Source of the DNA: Oceanobacter kriegii DSM 6294
GTDB lineage: Bacteria > Pseudomonadota > Gammaproteobacteria > Pseudomonadales > Oceanobacteraceae
Assembly (NCBI RefSeq): GCF_000422845.1
Contig: NZ_AUGV01000003.1
Coordinates: 594,373-658,372 of the forward strand
DNA: 64,000 bases
Direction of reading: 5' to 3'
This document shows positions 27,601 through 36,363 of the stretch, piece after piece (positions within the stretch are counted from its first letter, which is position 1; each line of letters opens with the position of its first letter). Under the pieces are notes generated by a model, which saw only the letters and a program-made list of their open reading frames with translations, did not search any database and was not told the origin of the DNA. Position numbers and translations under genes: made by a program.

Positions 27601-27650
27601 TTGCCGCGATTGATACGGCCGCCAGCCTGGGTACGGTTCACTTGTGCCAT
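24612..27650 (-). CDS. soxA: Sarcosine oxidase alpha subunit
   Basis: With the other subunits it oxidises sarcosine to glycine and passes the methyl carbon to tetrahydrofolate. The protein of about 1012 residues is full length: an N-terminal ferredoxin-like fold (FTYNGKQFTGYEGDTLASAL, RSFKYSRPRGIV) without cluster cysteines, a pyridine-nucleotide domain (VVVGSGPAGLAAARAA near 170-186), and a C-terminal aminomethyltransferase domain with GELSYEINVPA. The ATG at 27650 overlaps the soxD stop by one base; a GTG one codon earlier is less likely. Long plus-strand ORFs opposite it are antisense shadows. Confidence 0.96.
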   Translation of the reverse strand: MAQVNRTQAGGRINRGKPLSFTYNGKQFTGYEGDTLASALLANGVDIIGRSFKYSRPRGIVAAGAEEPNAVMQVGATEATQVPNVRATQQALFNGLTCSAVAGWPNVDFDLMSYVGKIGGKMMPPGFYYKTFMGPAGMWPIYEKYIRKAAGLGKAPKEKDVDIYDAMNRHADVVVVGSGPAGLAAARAAASSGARVILADEQEEFGGSLLHSSETINGKPAAEWVTEVVAELAGNKNVVLLPRATVNGLHDHNFLTIHERLTDHLGDRAPTVDGVQMARHRMHKVRAHCVILATGAQERPIVFANNDVPGVMGASAVATYINRYGVVPGKTLVVGTANDDGYDAAIAWKKAGRDVAAIVDSRPGADGDRVEEARQLGIKIIFGSVVYDAKGQTRVKAAKVGAVSPDGKKLIGDKLDISCDTIATSGGWSPVVHLSCHSGTRPQWDDKIIGFVPGDCYENRLYVGGISGNYELGACLTDGQAAGENAAKSAGFTPDTPRANYQTKAVKVSAPMALFVAPHEKPFSRAPKQFVDYQNDVTAGGIELAVREGFESIEHVKRYTALGFGTDQGKLGNINGMAIAAQVRGATIPEVGTTVFRPNYTPIAFGAIAGRNAGELFDPKRYTAMQSWHEANGALFEDVGQWKRPWYYPKPGETMQQSLDRECLATRESVGILDASTLGKIDIQGKDAREFLGRVYTNAWAKLAVGKCRYGLMCGEDGMVFDDGVTSCLAENHFLMTTTSGGAAHVLEWLELYHQTEWPELEVFMTSVTDHWATMTISGPNSRKLLEQVSEGIDLDKDAFKFMDWRQGKVDGIPSRVFRISFTGELSYEINVPANYGLQVWKKLMEVGAQYNITPYGTETMHILRAEKGFIIAGQDTDGSVTPQDLGMSWAVSMNKPFSFIGKRGMNRQDPTRANRKELVGIKTKDPKVVLVEGAAAVNERNYKQGSNVVQGHITSSYYSAVLGRSIALGMIKDGFNRMGETVYYPTMDGSVIEAEICSPVFYDPKGDRQNV

Positions 27651-27955
27651 CACGCTTTTCCTTCTTTGTTCACATCCAGCACAGGCTGTGGTGCGGTGCC
27701 CAACAGGTAGCTCTGCTCGATCTTGTAGGTAATGGTGTTACGGCTGACGTTAAAGAACTTGCCGCAGCCCGCAGAGTGGTGCCAAAGCTCCTGATGCTGA
27801 CCCTTGGTGTTCTTGCGGAAAAAGATAAAGTTGGCCCATTCCTGCTCGGAACAGTTATCCGGGTCCAGCGGGCGGGCAATGTGTGCCTGCCCCTTGCAGT
27901 GGAACTCTTCCTCTTCGCGGTATTCGCAGCAGTGAGGACAATAAATATGCAACAT
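27650..27955 (-). CDS. soxD: Sarcosine oxidase delta subunit
   Basis: The 101-residue protein has the SoxD zinc-site pattern: CPHCCEYREEEEF at residues 6-18, the CKGQAHIARP segment, and W.NFIFFR. It is the small zinc subunit of the heterotetramer. It begins 22 bp after the soxB stop and is coupled to soxA by a one-base overlap. The length is normal for the family. Confidence 0.93.
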   Translation of the reverse strand: MLHIYCPHCCEYREEEEFHCKGQAHIARPLDPDNCSEQEWANFIFFRKNTKGQHQELWHHSAGCGKFFNVSRNTITYKIEQSYLLGTAPQPVLDVNKEGKA

Positions 27956-27977
27956 GATGATTTCCTCTCAGGCTGGA

Positions 27978-29234
27978 TTAGTGAGCAACACCGGCAGCGC
28001 CGTGTTCGTCGATCAGAGCGCCGGTAACAAAACGGTCCATGCTGAATGGCGCCGCCAGATCACCCGGTTTGCCCTGTGCCAGAGTCTCAGCAAAGGCCCA
28101 GCCGGAACCCGGAGTCCCTTTGAAGCCACCGGTACCCCAACCACAGTTCATGAACATGTTCTTCACTGGCGTGGTGCCGATGATTGGACAGGCGTCAGGG
28201 GTTGTATCCACGATGCCACCCCACTGACGGTTCATACGAACGCGGCTGGTGCACGGGAACATCTCAACGATGGCCTGAATCGTGTGCTCAATGATCGGGT
28301 AGGAACCACGCTGACCGTAGCCAACCCAGCCGTCGATACCGGCACCAATCACAAGGTCACCCTTGTCAGACTGGGACATATAGCCGTGTACGTGGTTGGA
28401 CATTACAACGGTGTCCAGGAATGGCTTGATAGGCTCGGACACCAGCGCCTGCAGCGGGTGTGACTCAACCGGCATTTCGAAGCCAGCCATACGCGCCATT
28501 TCACCGGAGTTACCCGCGGCAACACAGCCGACGCGATCGGCGCGGATTTCACCGTACTGCTTGGTCTTCACACCACGGATGGTGTTGGAACCGTCGATGA
28601 TCATGCCGGTCACTTCACAGTTCTGGATCAGGTGTACACCCAGCGCAGAAGCAGCACGAGCGTAGCCCCAGGCAACGGCATCGTGACGGGCGTTACCGGC
28701 ACGGCGCTGAACGGAAGCGCCCATGATCGGGTAGCGAGCGCCTGCAGAGCAGTCGAGGGTCGGAATTTCTTTCTGCAGCTGTTCGGCCGTCAGCATTTCG
28801 TTGTCGACGCCCTGGATCTGGTTGGCGTGAACCAGACGTTCGTTGGCGCGCATGTCGCCGAGGGTGTGACAGGTGTGGTACACGCCGCGCTGGGAGAACA
28901 TCACGTTGTAGTTCAGATCCTGCGACAGGCCTTCCCACAGCTTCATGCTGTGCTCGTACAGGGCAGCGGATTCGTCCCACAGGTAGTTGGAACGCACGAT
29001 GGTGGTGTTACGGGCAATGTTGCCGCCCGCCAGGTGGTTCTTTTCCAGTACCGCAACGTTAGTGATGCCGTGAACCTTGGCCAGGTAATAAGCAGTCGCC
29101 AGACCATGGCCGCCAGCACCAACAATAATAATGTCGTACTTTTTGTTCGGCGTTGGATTGGCCCACTGTCGCTCCCAGTTTTCGTGGTGGCTGAGTGAAT
29201 GTTTCACCAGCGACAAGCCGGAATATTTTTCCAT
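27978..29234 (-). CDS. soxB: Sarcosine oxidase beta subunit
   Basis: The 418-residue flavin subunit begins [18 protein letters not shown], has the FAD loop [18 protein letters not shown] near 34-51, and shows [20 protein letters not shown] and the late [21 protein letters not shown] segment. It carries the site where sarcosine is oxidised. The reading frame is open 107 codons further upstream, but that extension has no family resemblance. A GAGGAAACCAGAG leader lies before ATG 29234, which is taken as the start. It is the first gene of soxBDAG and is divergent from a periplasmic protein gene across a 489-bp gap. Confidence 0.95.
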   Translation of the reverse strand: MEKYSGLSLVKHSLSHHENWERQWANPTPNKKYDIIIVGAGGHGLATAYYLAKVHGITNVAVLEKNHLAGGNIARNTTIVRSNYLWDESAALYEHSMKLWEGLSQDLNYNVMFSQRGVYHTCHTLGDMRANERLVHANQIQGVDNEMLTAEQLQKEIPTLDCSAGARYPIMGASVQRRAGNARHDAVAWGYARAASALGVHLIQNCEVTGMIIDGSNTIRGVKTKQYGEIRADRVGCVAAGNSGEMARMAGFEMPVESHPLQALVSEPIKPFLDTVVMSNHVHGYMSQSDKGDLVIGAGIDGWVGYGQRGSYPIIEHTIQAIVEMFPCTSRVRMNRQWGGIVDTTPDACPIIGTTPVKNMFMNCGWGTGGFKGTPGSGWAFAETLAQGKPGDLAAPFSMDRFVTGALIDEHGAAGVAH

Positions 29235-29723
29235 CGCTCTGGTTTCCTCAATAGGTGGTAAATAACGCTGCGTGGGCCGCAACCCGGTTGCTGTGAGGGG
29301 CGCTCGGGGATTTTTCCCTTTACTGCCATGGGCGTATTTAGCCGCCTTTGCGGAGAGGGCGTTTTTCAAAACGCGACATGGATATGCCTTTTTGGGCAAG
29401 CTGAGAAATTGTCGCGACTGCAATCCTTGATGGTTACTGTCAGCAACGTCGTGGGGTTTGGGGCCGGTGTTTAGTGGGGTGTGCTCTGAACGACTGGTTT
29501 GTGCGCCGCCTGAGTCAATACAACAACGGGCAAGTTCCACTGCAGGTGTTGGCATTCGTCATGACTGCAAAGTCGCTGTGGGTCATGGTCACAAAGCGTA
29601 AAACCTGAACGGTTGGGTGCAGTAACTGGCGCAAGAGGCTCTCAAAGCAACCATGAGCGGGCAACACCGCCCATCCATCAAGCTCAATTTGCCCAGCGCT
29701 GAAGAGCGCTCAAGGAGTCTGTT
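29235..29723. promoter_or_regulatory. Divergent control region of soxBDAG
   Basis: About 490 bp lie between soxB and the Spy/CpxP-like gene. The soxB frame stays open through much of it, but the translation is low-complexity and basic. In Pseudomonas, soxBDAG is induced by sarcosine through SouR or GbdR, whose genes are not in this window. I could not identify their sites by eye. An AAGGAG site precedes the rightward gene. Confidence 0.35.
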
Positions 29724-30308
29724 ATGAATACCAACAGCCCGAACCATAACCGTCCGGCCAATCAACGTAACCAGAATGCTTCATCCCGTTTTGCCGCCAA
29801 GCCCCTGTTTGCAAAAGGGCTGGCAGGCGTAATGGCGATTGCCCTCGCCGCTGGCTCATCACTGGCCATGGCCGTAACGCCACTGCCGATTCAGCATGAC
29901 CAGGTGCCGCAAGTTGCGGAACACTCTTCGAATTCCGATTCTCAACAGGCCAGCAGCAACAAGGCATCGGCCAGCGCCAACGAAGGGGTGCTGGTGGTTG
30001 AAACCGAAACTTTCGCTCCGGCACCGTTTGACCCCATTGCCGCCCTCGACCTGAGCGACAAGCAGGTGGATAAAATCACCGAGATCAACGACCACAAGCG
30101 CAAAGAGCTGTGGAAGCTGCAAGGCGCCGAAATGGAAATGCAGAACAAGCTGCGGGATTTGTACGCCGACGAGCAATTTGATGCCCATGCCATCATGAAA
30201 GCCAATCACACACTGGCGGCGGTGCATGAAAAAATGATCAACGTGCGCAGCGATGCCCAAACCCGCATTTATGACATATTGACGCCAGAACAGCGGGCCA
30301 TGATCTAA
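29724..30308 (+). CDS. Periplasmic Spy/CpxP-like (LTXXQ) protein
   Basis: The 194-residue protein has a long basic n-region followed by a signal core (LAGVMAIALAAGSSLAMA, cleavage probably near residue 50). Then comes a low-complexity Ser/Gln/Asn linker and a helical domain with the paired motifs of this family: LSDKQVDKITEINDHKR near 109-125 and ILTPEQRAMI at the C-terminus. Spy/CpxP proteins are periplasmic chaperone-like stress proteins often tied to envelope two-component systems. None lies next to it here. A good AAGGAG ribosome site lies about 10 bp before the ATG and an intrinsic terminator follows. The link to sarcosine metabolism, if any, is only positional. Confidence 0.75.
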   Translation: MNTNSPNHNRPANQRNQNASSRFAAKPLFAKGLAGVMAIALAAGSSLAMAVTPLPIQHDQVPQVAEHSSNSDSQQASSNKASASANEGVLVVETETFAPAPFDPIAALDLSDKQVDKITEINDHKRKELWKLQGAEMEMQNKLRDLYADEQFDAHAIMKANHTLAAVHEKMINVRSDAQTRIYDILTPEQRAMI

Positions 30309-30383
30309 CCTGAAACGTGAGAGCCTGCGTTTTTATGCGCTGACTCCGTTGGAGTTTCCAATTGGCGTTGAGATTCTCCTTAA

Positions 30384-30413
30384 GGGTCTGCTGGCAACAG
30401 CAGGCCCTTTCTT
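30384..30413 (+). terminator. Intrinsic terminator after the Spy/CpxP-like gene
   Basis: GGGTCTGCTG, loop GCAA and CAGCAGGCCC form a 10-bp stem with one G-T pair, followed by TTTCTT. Confidence 0.88.
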
Positions 30414-30460
30414 ATGGGCGACTGACAGAGTTATTCAGATCTCAACTTTAAGCCTTCACT

Positions 30461-31354
30461 TCAAGCGTCCAGCCCAAGCCGCCACTGCTCCAGTTGTTGC
30501 AGGATGTCCTCCCAGATAAACCGATTGGCTGAATGGAAATAGCCAAAATGGCCGATCTTGCGGTTAGGACTGCCCGTTGCCGGGTACTGCTGAAAGCTGA
30601 TGCCTTTCACGCCCTTAATATGACGCCAGAAATTAGCCACATTGGCGGCAGAAGCAATTTCATCATCGCTGGCATGGATCACATGCACCGGCATTGGCAT
30701 CGCCTTGTAAGCCCCCTCAGCAACGGTTTTACCGTAGTAACTGGGAGCAAAAAACAGATCCGGCTCCTTACACCAGTCGTGCCACTCGGACGCCAGCGAA
30801 GTTGGCAAATCCTCCATAAAACCAAAGCGACCAGCGGCTATATAACCTGTGAGGCGATGCGACAAAGGCCCAAACAGCTTGAAGAAAAAATGCGCCTTCA
30901 GCCGATAACCCAACGGCATATTGGCGAAATAACCCGCCGAGGACGCCACCGCAACCAGGCCCTGCACCTGATCGACGTTGTCGGCAAAGCCAAACTGCTG
31001 GCCGCCGGCACTGTGGCCGACACAGAACAACGGCAGCCCCGCTGGGGTGCGACGTTTGGCCTCGGCAATGGCAGCTGGAATATCCAGCCGGCCAATGTCC
31101 GAAAAGCGATAATCCGACTGCTGCAACGGTTGCTGGCGGGACTCGCAGAATACCCGGTAATTCCACAACAAAACCTGGTAGCCGTTGGCCTGCAAATACT
31201 CACAAAAACGACGATAAAACAGCGTTTTGGTGGCCGTTCCGGGGTTTACCAGCACGGTGCCTTTGGTCTGCCAGTGCGCTGCGTTGGTTGTCTGGGCATC
31301 AAACCAGTAACCCGCCAATGTCGCTCCATCGGCCGCCTTGAATTCAATCTGCAT
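30461..31354 (-). CDS. Alpha/beta hydrolase family protein
   Basis: The 297-residue cytosolic protein has the alpha/beta hydrolase plan: oxyanion-type strand VLVNPGTATKTLFYRRFC, nucleophile elbow GHSAGG near residues 113-118, acidic residue in HASDDEIASAA near 228-238, and catalytic His in IGHFGYFH near 269-276. Family members include esterases, lipases and haloperoxidase-like proteins; the substrate is not predictable. It is divergent from a MerR-type regulator. A MerR-style promoter with a 19-bp spacer and internal palindrome points toward this gene, so the regulator most likely controls it. Confidence 0.8.
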   Translation of the reverse strand: MQIEFKAADGATLAGYWFDAQTTNAAHWQTKGTVLVNPGTATKTLFYRRFCEYLQANGYQVLLWNYRVFCESRQQPLQQSDYRFSDIGRLDIPAAIAEAKRRTPAGLPLFCVGHSAGGQQFGFADNVDQVQGLVAVASSAGYFANMPLGYRLKAHFFFKLFGPLSHRLTGYIAAGRFGFMEDLPTSLASEWHDWCKEPDLFFAPSYYGKTVAEGAYKAMPMPVHVIHASDDEIASAANVANFWRHIKGVKGISFQQYPATGSPNRKIGHFGYFHSANRFIWEDILQQLEQWRLGLDA

Positions 31355-31407
31355 GCATCCGTCCTGTTGTTGTTATCAGTTTGACGTTGTGTTCAATAAA
31401 GAGCAGA

Positions 31408-31438
31408 GCCTAAACTATGGAGTTTACTCCACAGTCAA
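31408..31438 (-). promoter_or_regulatory. MerR-type promoter/operator for the hydrolase gene
   Basis: On the minus strand TTGACT (31433-31438) is followed after exactly 19 bp by TTAGGC (31408-31413) as a weak -10. Inside the spacer sits a perfect palindrome TGGAGT-TT-ACTCCA (31418-31431, as read on the plus strand). Overlong 19-20 bp spacers with the operator inside are the hallmark of promoters activated by MerR-family proteins, and the merR-like gene starts 13 bp away on the other strand. Confidence 0.75.
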
Positions 31439-31451
31439 GGGTTTGCCCGCC

Positions 31452-31817
31452 ATGCAGATGAAAGACGTGATGGCTGCTACCAACCTCAGCCGCGACACCA
31501 TTCGTTTCTATGAAAAAGAAGGCCTGCTGGCCGCACCGGTACGAGGCCAGAACGGCTATCGCCATTACGACGATGGCGTGGTGAAACAACTCAAACTCAT
31601 TATCCGCGCCAAACATCTGGGCTTTACCCTGAAAGAAATCAAAAGCCTCAACGCGCTGTTGTACCAACGCTCGCTGACGCCCAAAGAACTGGCTAAACAC
31701 CTGCGCGAAAAACGCGCCGAAGTCAGTGAAAAGATCGAGCAGCTACAGAACATCCAGCGTGAGATCGACCTGGCGCTGGCAGGGATGTGCGAACAGCGCG
31801 AGAGTTTGAGTGGTTAG
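31452..31817 (+). CDS. MerR-family transcriptional regulator
   Basis: The protein (about 121 residues) has the MerR DNA-binding domain: helix-turn-helix MKDVMAATNLSRDTIRFYEKEGLL near 3-26, wing RGQNGYRHYDDGVV, and then a long dimerisation coiled coil ending EIDLALAGMC. It lacks the cysteine pattern of mercury or copper sensors apart from one C-terminal cysteine, so an organic effector is possible. The frame is open 38 codons upstream, but the MerR domain starts at ATG 31452, with an AAGGG site ahead. The operator lies between it and the divergent hydrolase gene. Confidence 0.88.
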   Translation: MQMKDVMAATNLSRDTIRFYEKEGLLAAPVRGQNGYRHYDDGVVKQLKLIIRAKHLGFTLKEIKSLNALLYQRSLTPKELAKHLREKRAEVSEKIEQLQNIQREIDLALAGMCEQRESLSG

Positions 31818-31856
31818 TTTGAGTGGGAGAGTTTGATCTGGACGCTAAAAACGGAA

Positions 31857-31880
31857 AACGGGGCCAAGCCCCGTTCTTTT
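31857..31880. terminator. Terminator between merR-like gene and L-serine dehydratase
   Basis: AACGGGGC, loop CAA, GCCCCGTT then TCTTTT on the plus strand. On the minus strand the stem is followed by TTTTCCG, so it can serve both convergent genes. Confidence 0.88.
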
Positions 31881-31904
31881 GTGCAGATTGTTAATTCTGT
31901 TGAA

Positions 31905-33332
31905 TCAACACTCAATCACGTTCACGGCCAGGCCGCCGCGTGAGGTTTCCTTGTATTTATCGAGCATGTCCTTGCCGGTGTCGCGCATGGTTTTGATCAC
32001 TTTATCCAGTGAGACAAAGTGCTCGCCGTCGCCTCGCAGGGCCATGGCGGCGGCGTTAATGGCTTTCATGGCGGCCATGGCGTTGCGTTCGATACACGGC
32101 ACCTGAACCAGTCCGCCAATCGGATCGCAGGTCAGGCCGAGGTTGTGTTCCATGCCGATTTCAGCGGCGTTTTCGACCTGCAACGGCGAGCCGCCAGTGG
32201 CTTCGGCCAGACCGGCAGCGGCCATGGCGCAGGCGGAGCCGACTTCGCCCTGGCAGCCGACTTCGGCACCCGAAATAGAGGCGTTTTCCTTGAACAGGAT
32301 GCCAATTGCGGCAGCCGACAGCAGGAAGCGAATCACGCCTTCTTCATCGGAGTTGGGGCAGAAGTTGATGTAGTAGTGCAGTACCGCAGGAATGATGCCT
32401 GCCGCGCCGTTGGTAGGAGCGGTGACCATGCGACCGCCGCCTGCGTTTTCTTCGTTCACGGCCAGAGCGTACAGGTTGACCCAGTCCATCGCACCCAGCG
32501 ATGGTGTGATCATGTCCATGCGGGTGCGGTTTTTGAGGCTTTCATGCAGGGCTTTGGCGCGGCGTTTGACCTTCAGGCCGCCGGGCAGGATGCCTTCGGA
32601 AGACATGCCTTTTTTGACGCAGTCTTTCATCACGCCCCACAGTTCCAGAATGTCTTCGCGGATCTGTTCTTCGGTGCGCCAGGCTTTTTCGTTCTCCATC
32701 ATGATTTCCGAGATGGACAGGCCGGTTTCCTTGCAGATGCGCAGCAGGTCTTCGCCGGTCTTGAACGGGTATTTCACGCTGGTGGCGTCTTCGACGATGG
32801 CGCCAATCTTGTCGCTGGAGTGCACGCTGTCGTCGACCACAAAGCCGCCGCCTACCGAGTAGTAGGTGGAGAACTTGAGTTCGTTGCCATCGGCATCCCA
32901 GGCGCAGAAGGTCATGCCGTTGGCGTGGAAGTCGAGGGCTTCAATGCGGTGGTAGATCAGGTCTTCGTTCATATTGAACGGAATGGTTTTGGGCTCGGCC
33001 TGAACGCCGTCTTCGAGGTAGTCGGTGACGTCCAGCAACGTCAGTTGACCGGTTTCTTCGATGTCGGCAGTGCGTGGCACCACGCGGTCCGGGTCGATCT
33101 TTTCTGGCAGTTCGCCTTCCAGCCCCAGCAGTACCGCTGGGCCAGAACCATGGCCTTTGCCCGTTGCGCCGAGGGAGCCGTAAAGCTGGCATTGCACCCG
33201 GTTAACCTGCGTCAGCAGGCCTTCTTTGGCCAGCGCCGATGAAAACATCCAGGCGGCTTTCATGGGTCCAACGGTGTGAGAGCTGGACGGGCCAATACCG
33301 ATTTTCAACATGTCGAACAGACTGATAGCCAT
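31905..33332 (-). CDS. sdaA: L-serine ammonia-lyase (iron-sulfur type)
   Basis: The enzyme deaminates L-serine to pyruvate. The 475-residue single-chain protein begins [23 protein letters not shown], has the [13 protein letters not shown] loop, and carries the cluster cysteines in [12 protein letters not shown] and [18 protein letters not shown]. Whether it is closer to SdaA or SdaB cannot be told by eye. A GAGGAG site lies 7 bp before ATG 33332; the frame runs 15 codons further up without a site. It is followed upstream on the same strand by glyA, so glycine from sarcosine can flow through serine to pyruvate. Confidence 0.94.
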   Translation of the reverse strand: MAISLFDMLKIGIGPSSSHTVGPMKAAWMFSSALAKEGLLTQVNRVQCQLYGSLGATGKGHGSGPAVLLGLEGELPEKIDPDRVVPRTADIEETGQLTLLDVTDYLEDGVQAEPKTIPFNMNEDLIYHRIEALDFHANGMTFCAWDADGNELKFSTYYSVGGGFVVDDSVHSSDKIGAIVEDATSVKYPFKTGEDLLRICKETGLSISEIMMENEKAWRTEEQIREDILELWGVMKDCVKKGMSSEGILPGGLKVKRRAKALHESLKNRTRMDMITPSLGAMDWVNLYALAVNEENAGGGRMVTAPTNGAAGIIPAVLHYYINFCPNSDEEGVIRFLLSAAAIGILFKENASISGAEVGCQGEVGSACAMAAAGLAEATGGSPLQVENAAEIGMEHNLGLTCDPIGGLVQVPCIERNAMAAMKAINAAAMALRGDGEHFVSLDKVIKTMRDTGKDMLDKYKETSRGGLAVNVIEC

Positions 33333-33412
33333 GATCGGCTCCTCGGGTGACATCAGACCCCGCTGTTGTTCATACAACCAGCGTGATCTTCAATAATCTT
33401 TAAATCAATAGC

Positions 33413-33440
33413 AGAAGATGGGCGCAAGCGCCCATCTTCT
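33413..33440. repeat. Perfect 13-bp palindrome with GATGGGCGC core
   Basis: AGAAGATGGGCGC and its exact inverse complement surround a two-base AA loop, between the sdaA start and the glyA stop. The core GATGGGCGC/GCGCCCATC recurs at 36390-36409 and, with changes, at 63736-63755, so this is a dispersed repeat rather than a gene-specific terminator. No T-run follows. Confidence 0.8.
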
Positions 33441-33524
33441 GTGGTTTGTGCTGTCGGAATGGCGGCGGTTTTGTCGCCGTCTGAGCGGGCCTGGGTCGGG
33501 AATAAATTCCCTCCTTCAAGTCAA

Positions 33525-33547
33525 CGCCAGACGCCAGACATCCGACG
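33525..33547. repeat. Heptamer array (3 units) at the glyA stop
   Basis: CGCCAGA, CGCCAGA and CATCCGA follow each other and end 8 bp from the glyA stop codon complement at 33556. It is the same family and orientation as the arrays next to metK and gbcB. Confidence 0.75.
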
Positions 33548-33555
33548 CTGCAAAC

Positions 33556-34821
33556 TCACTCGCCGTAAGCAGGGAACTGCTTGCACAGGTCGTGAACTTT
33601 CTCTTTCACCATGCCGATGATGCGGGCTTCTTCAGACGTGCCCAGCACGGACAGAATGTCGGAGATCCAGCCTGCCAGTTCCTTGCACTGTTCTTCCTTG
33701 AAACCACGGGTAGTGATTACCGGCGTACCGATGCGCAGACCGGAAGTCACGAATGGCGACTGTGGGTCGTTTGGAACGGCGTTCTTGTTCACGGTGATGG
33801 AAGCGGCGCCCAGTGCGGCGTCAGCGTCTTTACCGGTCAGGCCTTGCTTGATCAGGGACAGCAGGAACAGGTGGTTTTTGGTGCCACCGGAAACCACGTC
33901 GTAGCCGCGTTCTACGAATACGCGCGCCATGGCGTCGGCGTTTTTAACCACTTGCTGCTGGTATTCCTTGAACTCAGGCGACAGCGCTTCCTTGAAGGCA
34001 ATCGCTTTGGCGGCGATCACGTGCATCAGTGGGCCACCCTGACCGGCCGGGAATACGGCGGAGTTCAGTTTCTTTTCCAGCTCGGGGTTGGATTTGGCAA
34101 CGATCAGACCGCCACGTGGACCGCGCAGGGTCTTGTGAGTGGTGGTAGTACACACGTCGGCGTACTGCATTGGGTTCGGGTAAACGCCTGCCGCTACCAG
34201 ACCGGCAACGTGTGCCATGTCGACGAACAGGTAAGCGCCAACGGAGTCGGCGATTTCGCGCATGCGAGCCCAGTCAACGATCTGGGAGTAGGCCGAGAAG
34301 CCACCGATGATCATTTTCGGCTTGTGTTCCTTGGCCAGGTTTTCCATTTCCTGATAGTCGATCTCGCCGGTTTCAGCGTTCAGACCGTACTGGACGGAGT
34401 TGTAGATCTTGCCAGAGAAAGACACCTTGGCACCGTGAGTCAGGTGACCACCGTGGGCCAGGCTCATGCCCAGAACGGTATCGCCTGGTTGCAGCAGGGC
34501 CATGAATACCGCGGCGTTGGCCTGGGAGCCGGAGTGTGGCTGCACGTTGGCGTAATCGGCACCGAACAGTTCCTTGGCACGGTCGATGGCCAGCTGCTCA
34601 ACCACGTCGACGTATTCACAACCACCGTAGTAACGCTTGCCCGGGTAACCTTCAGCGTACTTGTTGGTCAGCTGGGAGCCCTGGGCTTCCATCACCAGCT
34701 GGCTGGTGTAGTTTTCGGAGGCGATCAGCTCGATATGATCTTCCTGACGAGCCACTTCATTTTGCATGGCTTCCCACAGGGCCGGATCGAAATCCGCAAT
34801 ACGATCTTGCTTGTTGAACAT
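33556..34821 (-). CDS. glyA: Serine hydroxymethyltransferase
   Basis: The PLP enzyme interconverts serine and glycine with the tetrahydrofolate C1 pool. The 421-residue protein starts [19 protein letters not shown] and has [39 protein letters not shown], the PLP-lysine segment [13 protein letters not shown], and GTKNHLFLL. The frame extends 111 codons upstream, but the conserved N-terminus and an AGGAT site place the start at 34821. Its nearness to soxBDAG and sdaA fits use in sarcosine/glycine catabolism; a second biosynthetic glyA may exist elsewhere. Confidence 0.96.
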   Translation of the reverse strand: MFNKQDRIADFDPALWEAMQNEVARQEDHIELIASENYTSQLVMEAQGSQLTNKYAEGYPGKRYYGGCEYVDVVEQLAIDRAKELFGADYANVQPHSGSQANAAVFMALLQPGDTVLGMSLAHGGHLTHGAKVSFSGKIYNSVQYGLNAETGEIDYQEMENLAKEHKPKMIIGGFSAYSQIVDWARMREIADSVGAYLFVDMAHVAGLVAAGVYPNPMQYADVCTTTTHKTLRGPRGGLIVAKSNPELEKKLNSAVFPAGQGGPLMHVIAAKAIAFKEALSPEFKEYQQQVVKNADAMARVFVERGYDVVSGGTKNHLFLLSLIKQGLTGKDADAALGAASITVNKNAVPNDPQSPFVTSGLRIGTPVITTRGFKEEQCKELAGWISDILSVLGTSEEARIIGMVKEKVHDLCKQFPAYGE

Positions 34822-35240
34822 GGGCTTATCCTGAAACGTATGGGTCGAGATGACCGTGTTTATTGCGTCTGCGCTAGTACGTTGCGCTTGTATGTCGGAG
34901 GGATAGTAAGTCTGGCTTTGGGGGCCAGAATGTCTGCTTGCGGCCGGGGTATGACAAAAAGCGACGGTACAAAAAATGATCGGTTTGGCGCGTTTCAGGG
35001 TGCAGCCCTGACTGTGTGATGGAAACGACATGGATGTGTCGGAATGCGGCAGAATGGGCGTTCGAGCCGGAAAATCACTTTTACAGAAGCGCCAGTCTTG
35101 GCTGTTTGCACGCAAGCGACGGTCGCTTCCATCTTGCCGCTTCCATCCTGCCACTTCTTAACAAGCCTTAATCTGTTCGCACTGTTCGTGAAGCCGCAAG
35201 TGCTTATCATTCATCGGGTTGGCGGTGCTTCTCCGTCGTA
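34822..35240. other. Divergent region between glyA and ybaN-like gene
   Basis: About 420 bp with no recognisable gene. The glyA frame stays open through it, but its translation has no family resemblance. Promoters for the leftward glyA unit and for the rightward pair ybaN-like/heme oxygenase are expected here. No clear operator was found. Confidence 0.4.
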
Positions 35241-35660
35241 ATGCTGGTAACTGCTCCAATGTTGAAACGAATGACCTTTCCCACCCGCATACGCCGCGTG
35301 TTGTTTGGCGTATTGGCTGTGTTGTCATTGGGATTGGCATTTGTCGGTGCGGTATTGCCCGGTATTCCTGCGACCGAGTTTGTGCTGCTGGCCGTGTGGC
35401 TGGCTTCGCGTTCTTCCCCTGCCTTGCAACGCTGGATTGAACAGCATCCTTTATGGGCTGAAAGCCTGCGTTGCTGGAAGCAGGAAGGTGCCATTCGCCG
35501 TTCTACCCGAATCAAAAGCCTGTTGCTGTGCGCGGTCGGCGTCGTGCTGCTGCTCTACTGGCAAACCCCGTTGTGGGTCACCGTGCTGGCGATTGGGGGG
35601 ATGACGACAGGCCAGCTGTTTATCTGGACCCGACCGTATCCGGCCATGAATAACCTTTGA
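35241..35660 (+). CDS. YbaN-family (DUF454) inner-membrane protein
   Basis: The protein matches DUF454: an N-terminal membrane hairpin LFGVLAVLSLGLAFVGAVLPGIPATEFVLLAVW, the ASRSSPALQRWIEQHPLW signature, and two further helices near the C-terminus. Its function is unknown. In many bacteria it sits near iron or heme genes, and here a heme oxygenase gene follows 24 bp after its stop, so they are probably one operon. ATG codons at 35241, 35259 and 35271 are all in frame. Comparison with E. coli YbaN, which begins at the first membrane helix, would favour 35259 or 35271. Confidence 0.85.
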   Translation: MLVTAPMLKRMTFPTRIRRVLFGVLAVLSLGLAFVGAVLPGIPATEFVLLAVWLASRSSPALQRWIEQHPLWAESLRCWKQEGAIRRSTRIKSLLLCAVGVVLLLYWQTPLWVTVLAIGGMTTGQLFIWTRPYPAMNNL

Positions 35661-35684
35661 TGAGCGTCCGGACCTGGAGACCGT

Positions 35685-36287
35685 ATGAATACTACTGCCG
35701 AACACAAATCCCGCTGCCGCCGCCTGATGGCGAACACCGATGACCTGCATGAAGACCTGCATGTGCTGGTCGACCGTTTTGGCCCTTTCAAGGCTGTGGA
35801 AAACTACGGCCCATGGGTTGAGGCCCAATACATTTTCCAACAGCAGCTGTTGGGATTGTACGAAGACAAACAGGTGGCCGAACTGCTGCCAGACGCCGCC
35901 CATCGCAGCCGCTTGCAGGCCGCGGCGAAGGATCTGGCGTTTCTTGGCCATGCGGTACCGACGGTGGATGCCGTGCCATATGAGAAGGACCTGCCATTGA
36001 TTGAAGCGTTGGCCTGGTTGTTTGTGTCGGAAGGCTCCACTCTGGGTGCCGCCAAGTTGATCAAATACGCCGAAGCATTGGGCTTGAGTGCCAACGAAGG
36101 TGCCAGCCATCTGGCGGCTGAATCGCCCGCGGCCCGCATGACCAGCTGGAAGCAGTTCACTGCTGTGATCGATGGCTTGCAACTGAGCGACGCGGAAGAA
36201 GAGCAGATGCTGGCAGCGGCCAAAGCCGCGTTTAGGAATTTCCGTACGGTGCTGGAGCAGTGTTTCGAGAAGCCTCTGGCGGCCTGA
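35685..36287 (+). CDS. Biliverdin-producing heme oxygenase (HemO/PigA type)
   Basis: The enzyme opens heme to biliverdin, iron and carbon monoxide. The 200-residue protein has the heme oxygenase pattern: an N-terminal helix with histidines (DLHEDLHVLVDRFGPF, proximal ligand expected here), YGPWVEAQYIFQ, and the distal-helix glycine motif LFVSEGSTLGAAKLIK near 111-126. This resembles the bacterial HemO/PigA class more than the HmuO class. It may serve iron acquisition or supply biliverdin to a phytochrome. No TonB receptor, phytochrome gene or clear Fur site is adjacent. A terminator follows closely. Confidence 0.85.
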   Translation: MNTTAEHKSRCRRLMANTDDLHEDLHVLVDRFGPFKAVENYGPWVEAQYIFQQQLLGLYEDKQVAELLPDAAHRSRLQAAAKDLAFLGHAVPTVDAVPYEKDLPLIEALAWLFVSEGSTLGAAKLIKYAEALGLSANEGASHLAAESPAARMTSWKQFTAVIDGLQLSDAEEEQMLAAAKAAFRNFRTVLEQCFEKPLAA

Positions 36288-36317
36288 TTTTATATTACGA
36301 CCGACTTTCCATCATTT

Positions 36318-36340
36318 GCCCGGCATTGCCGGGCTTTTTT
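36318..36340 (+). terminator. Intrinsic terminator after heme oxygenase
   Basis: GCCCGGC, loop ATT and GCCGGGC are followed by six T, 31 bp after the stop codon. Confidence 0.95.
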
Positions 36341-36363
36341 GTGTCTTGTGTTGGAGATGTCAG

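Noticed and set aside
25764..27710. A 648-codon plus-strand ORF opposite soxA
   Set aside because: It is fully antisense to soxA, which has all family motifs. The translation has no recognisable domain and arises from codon bias.
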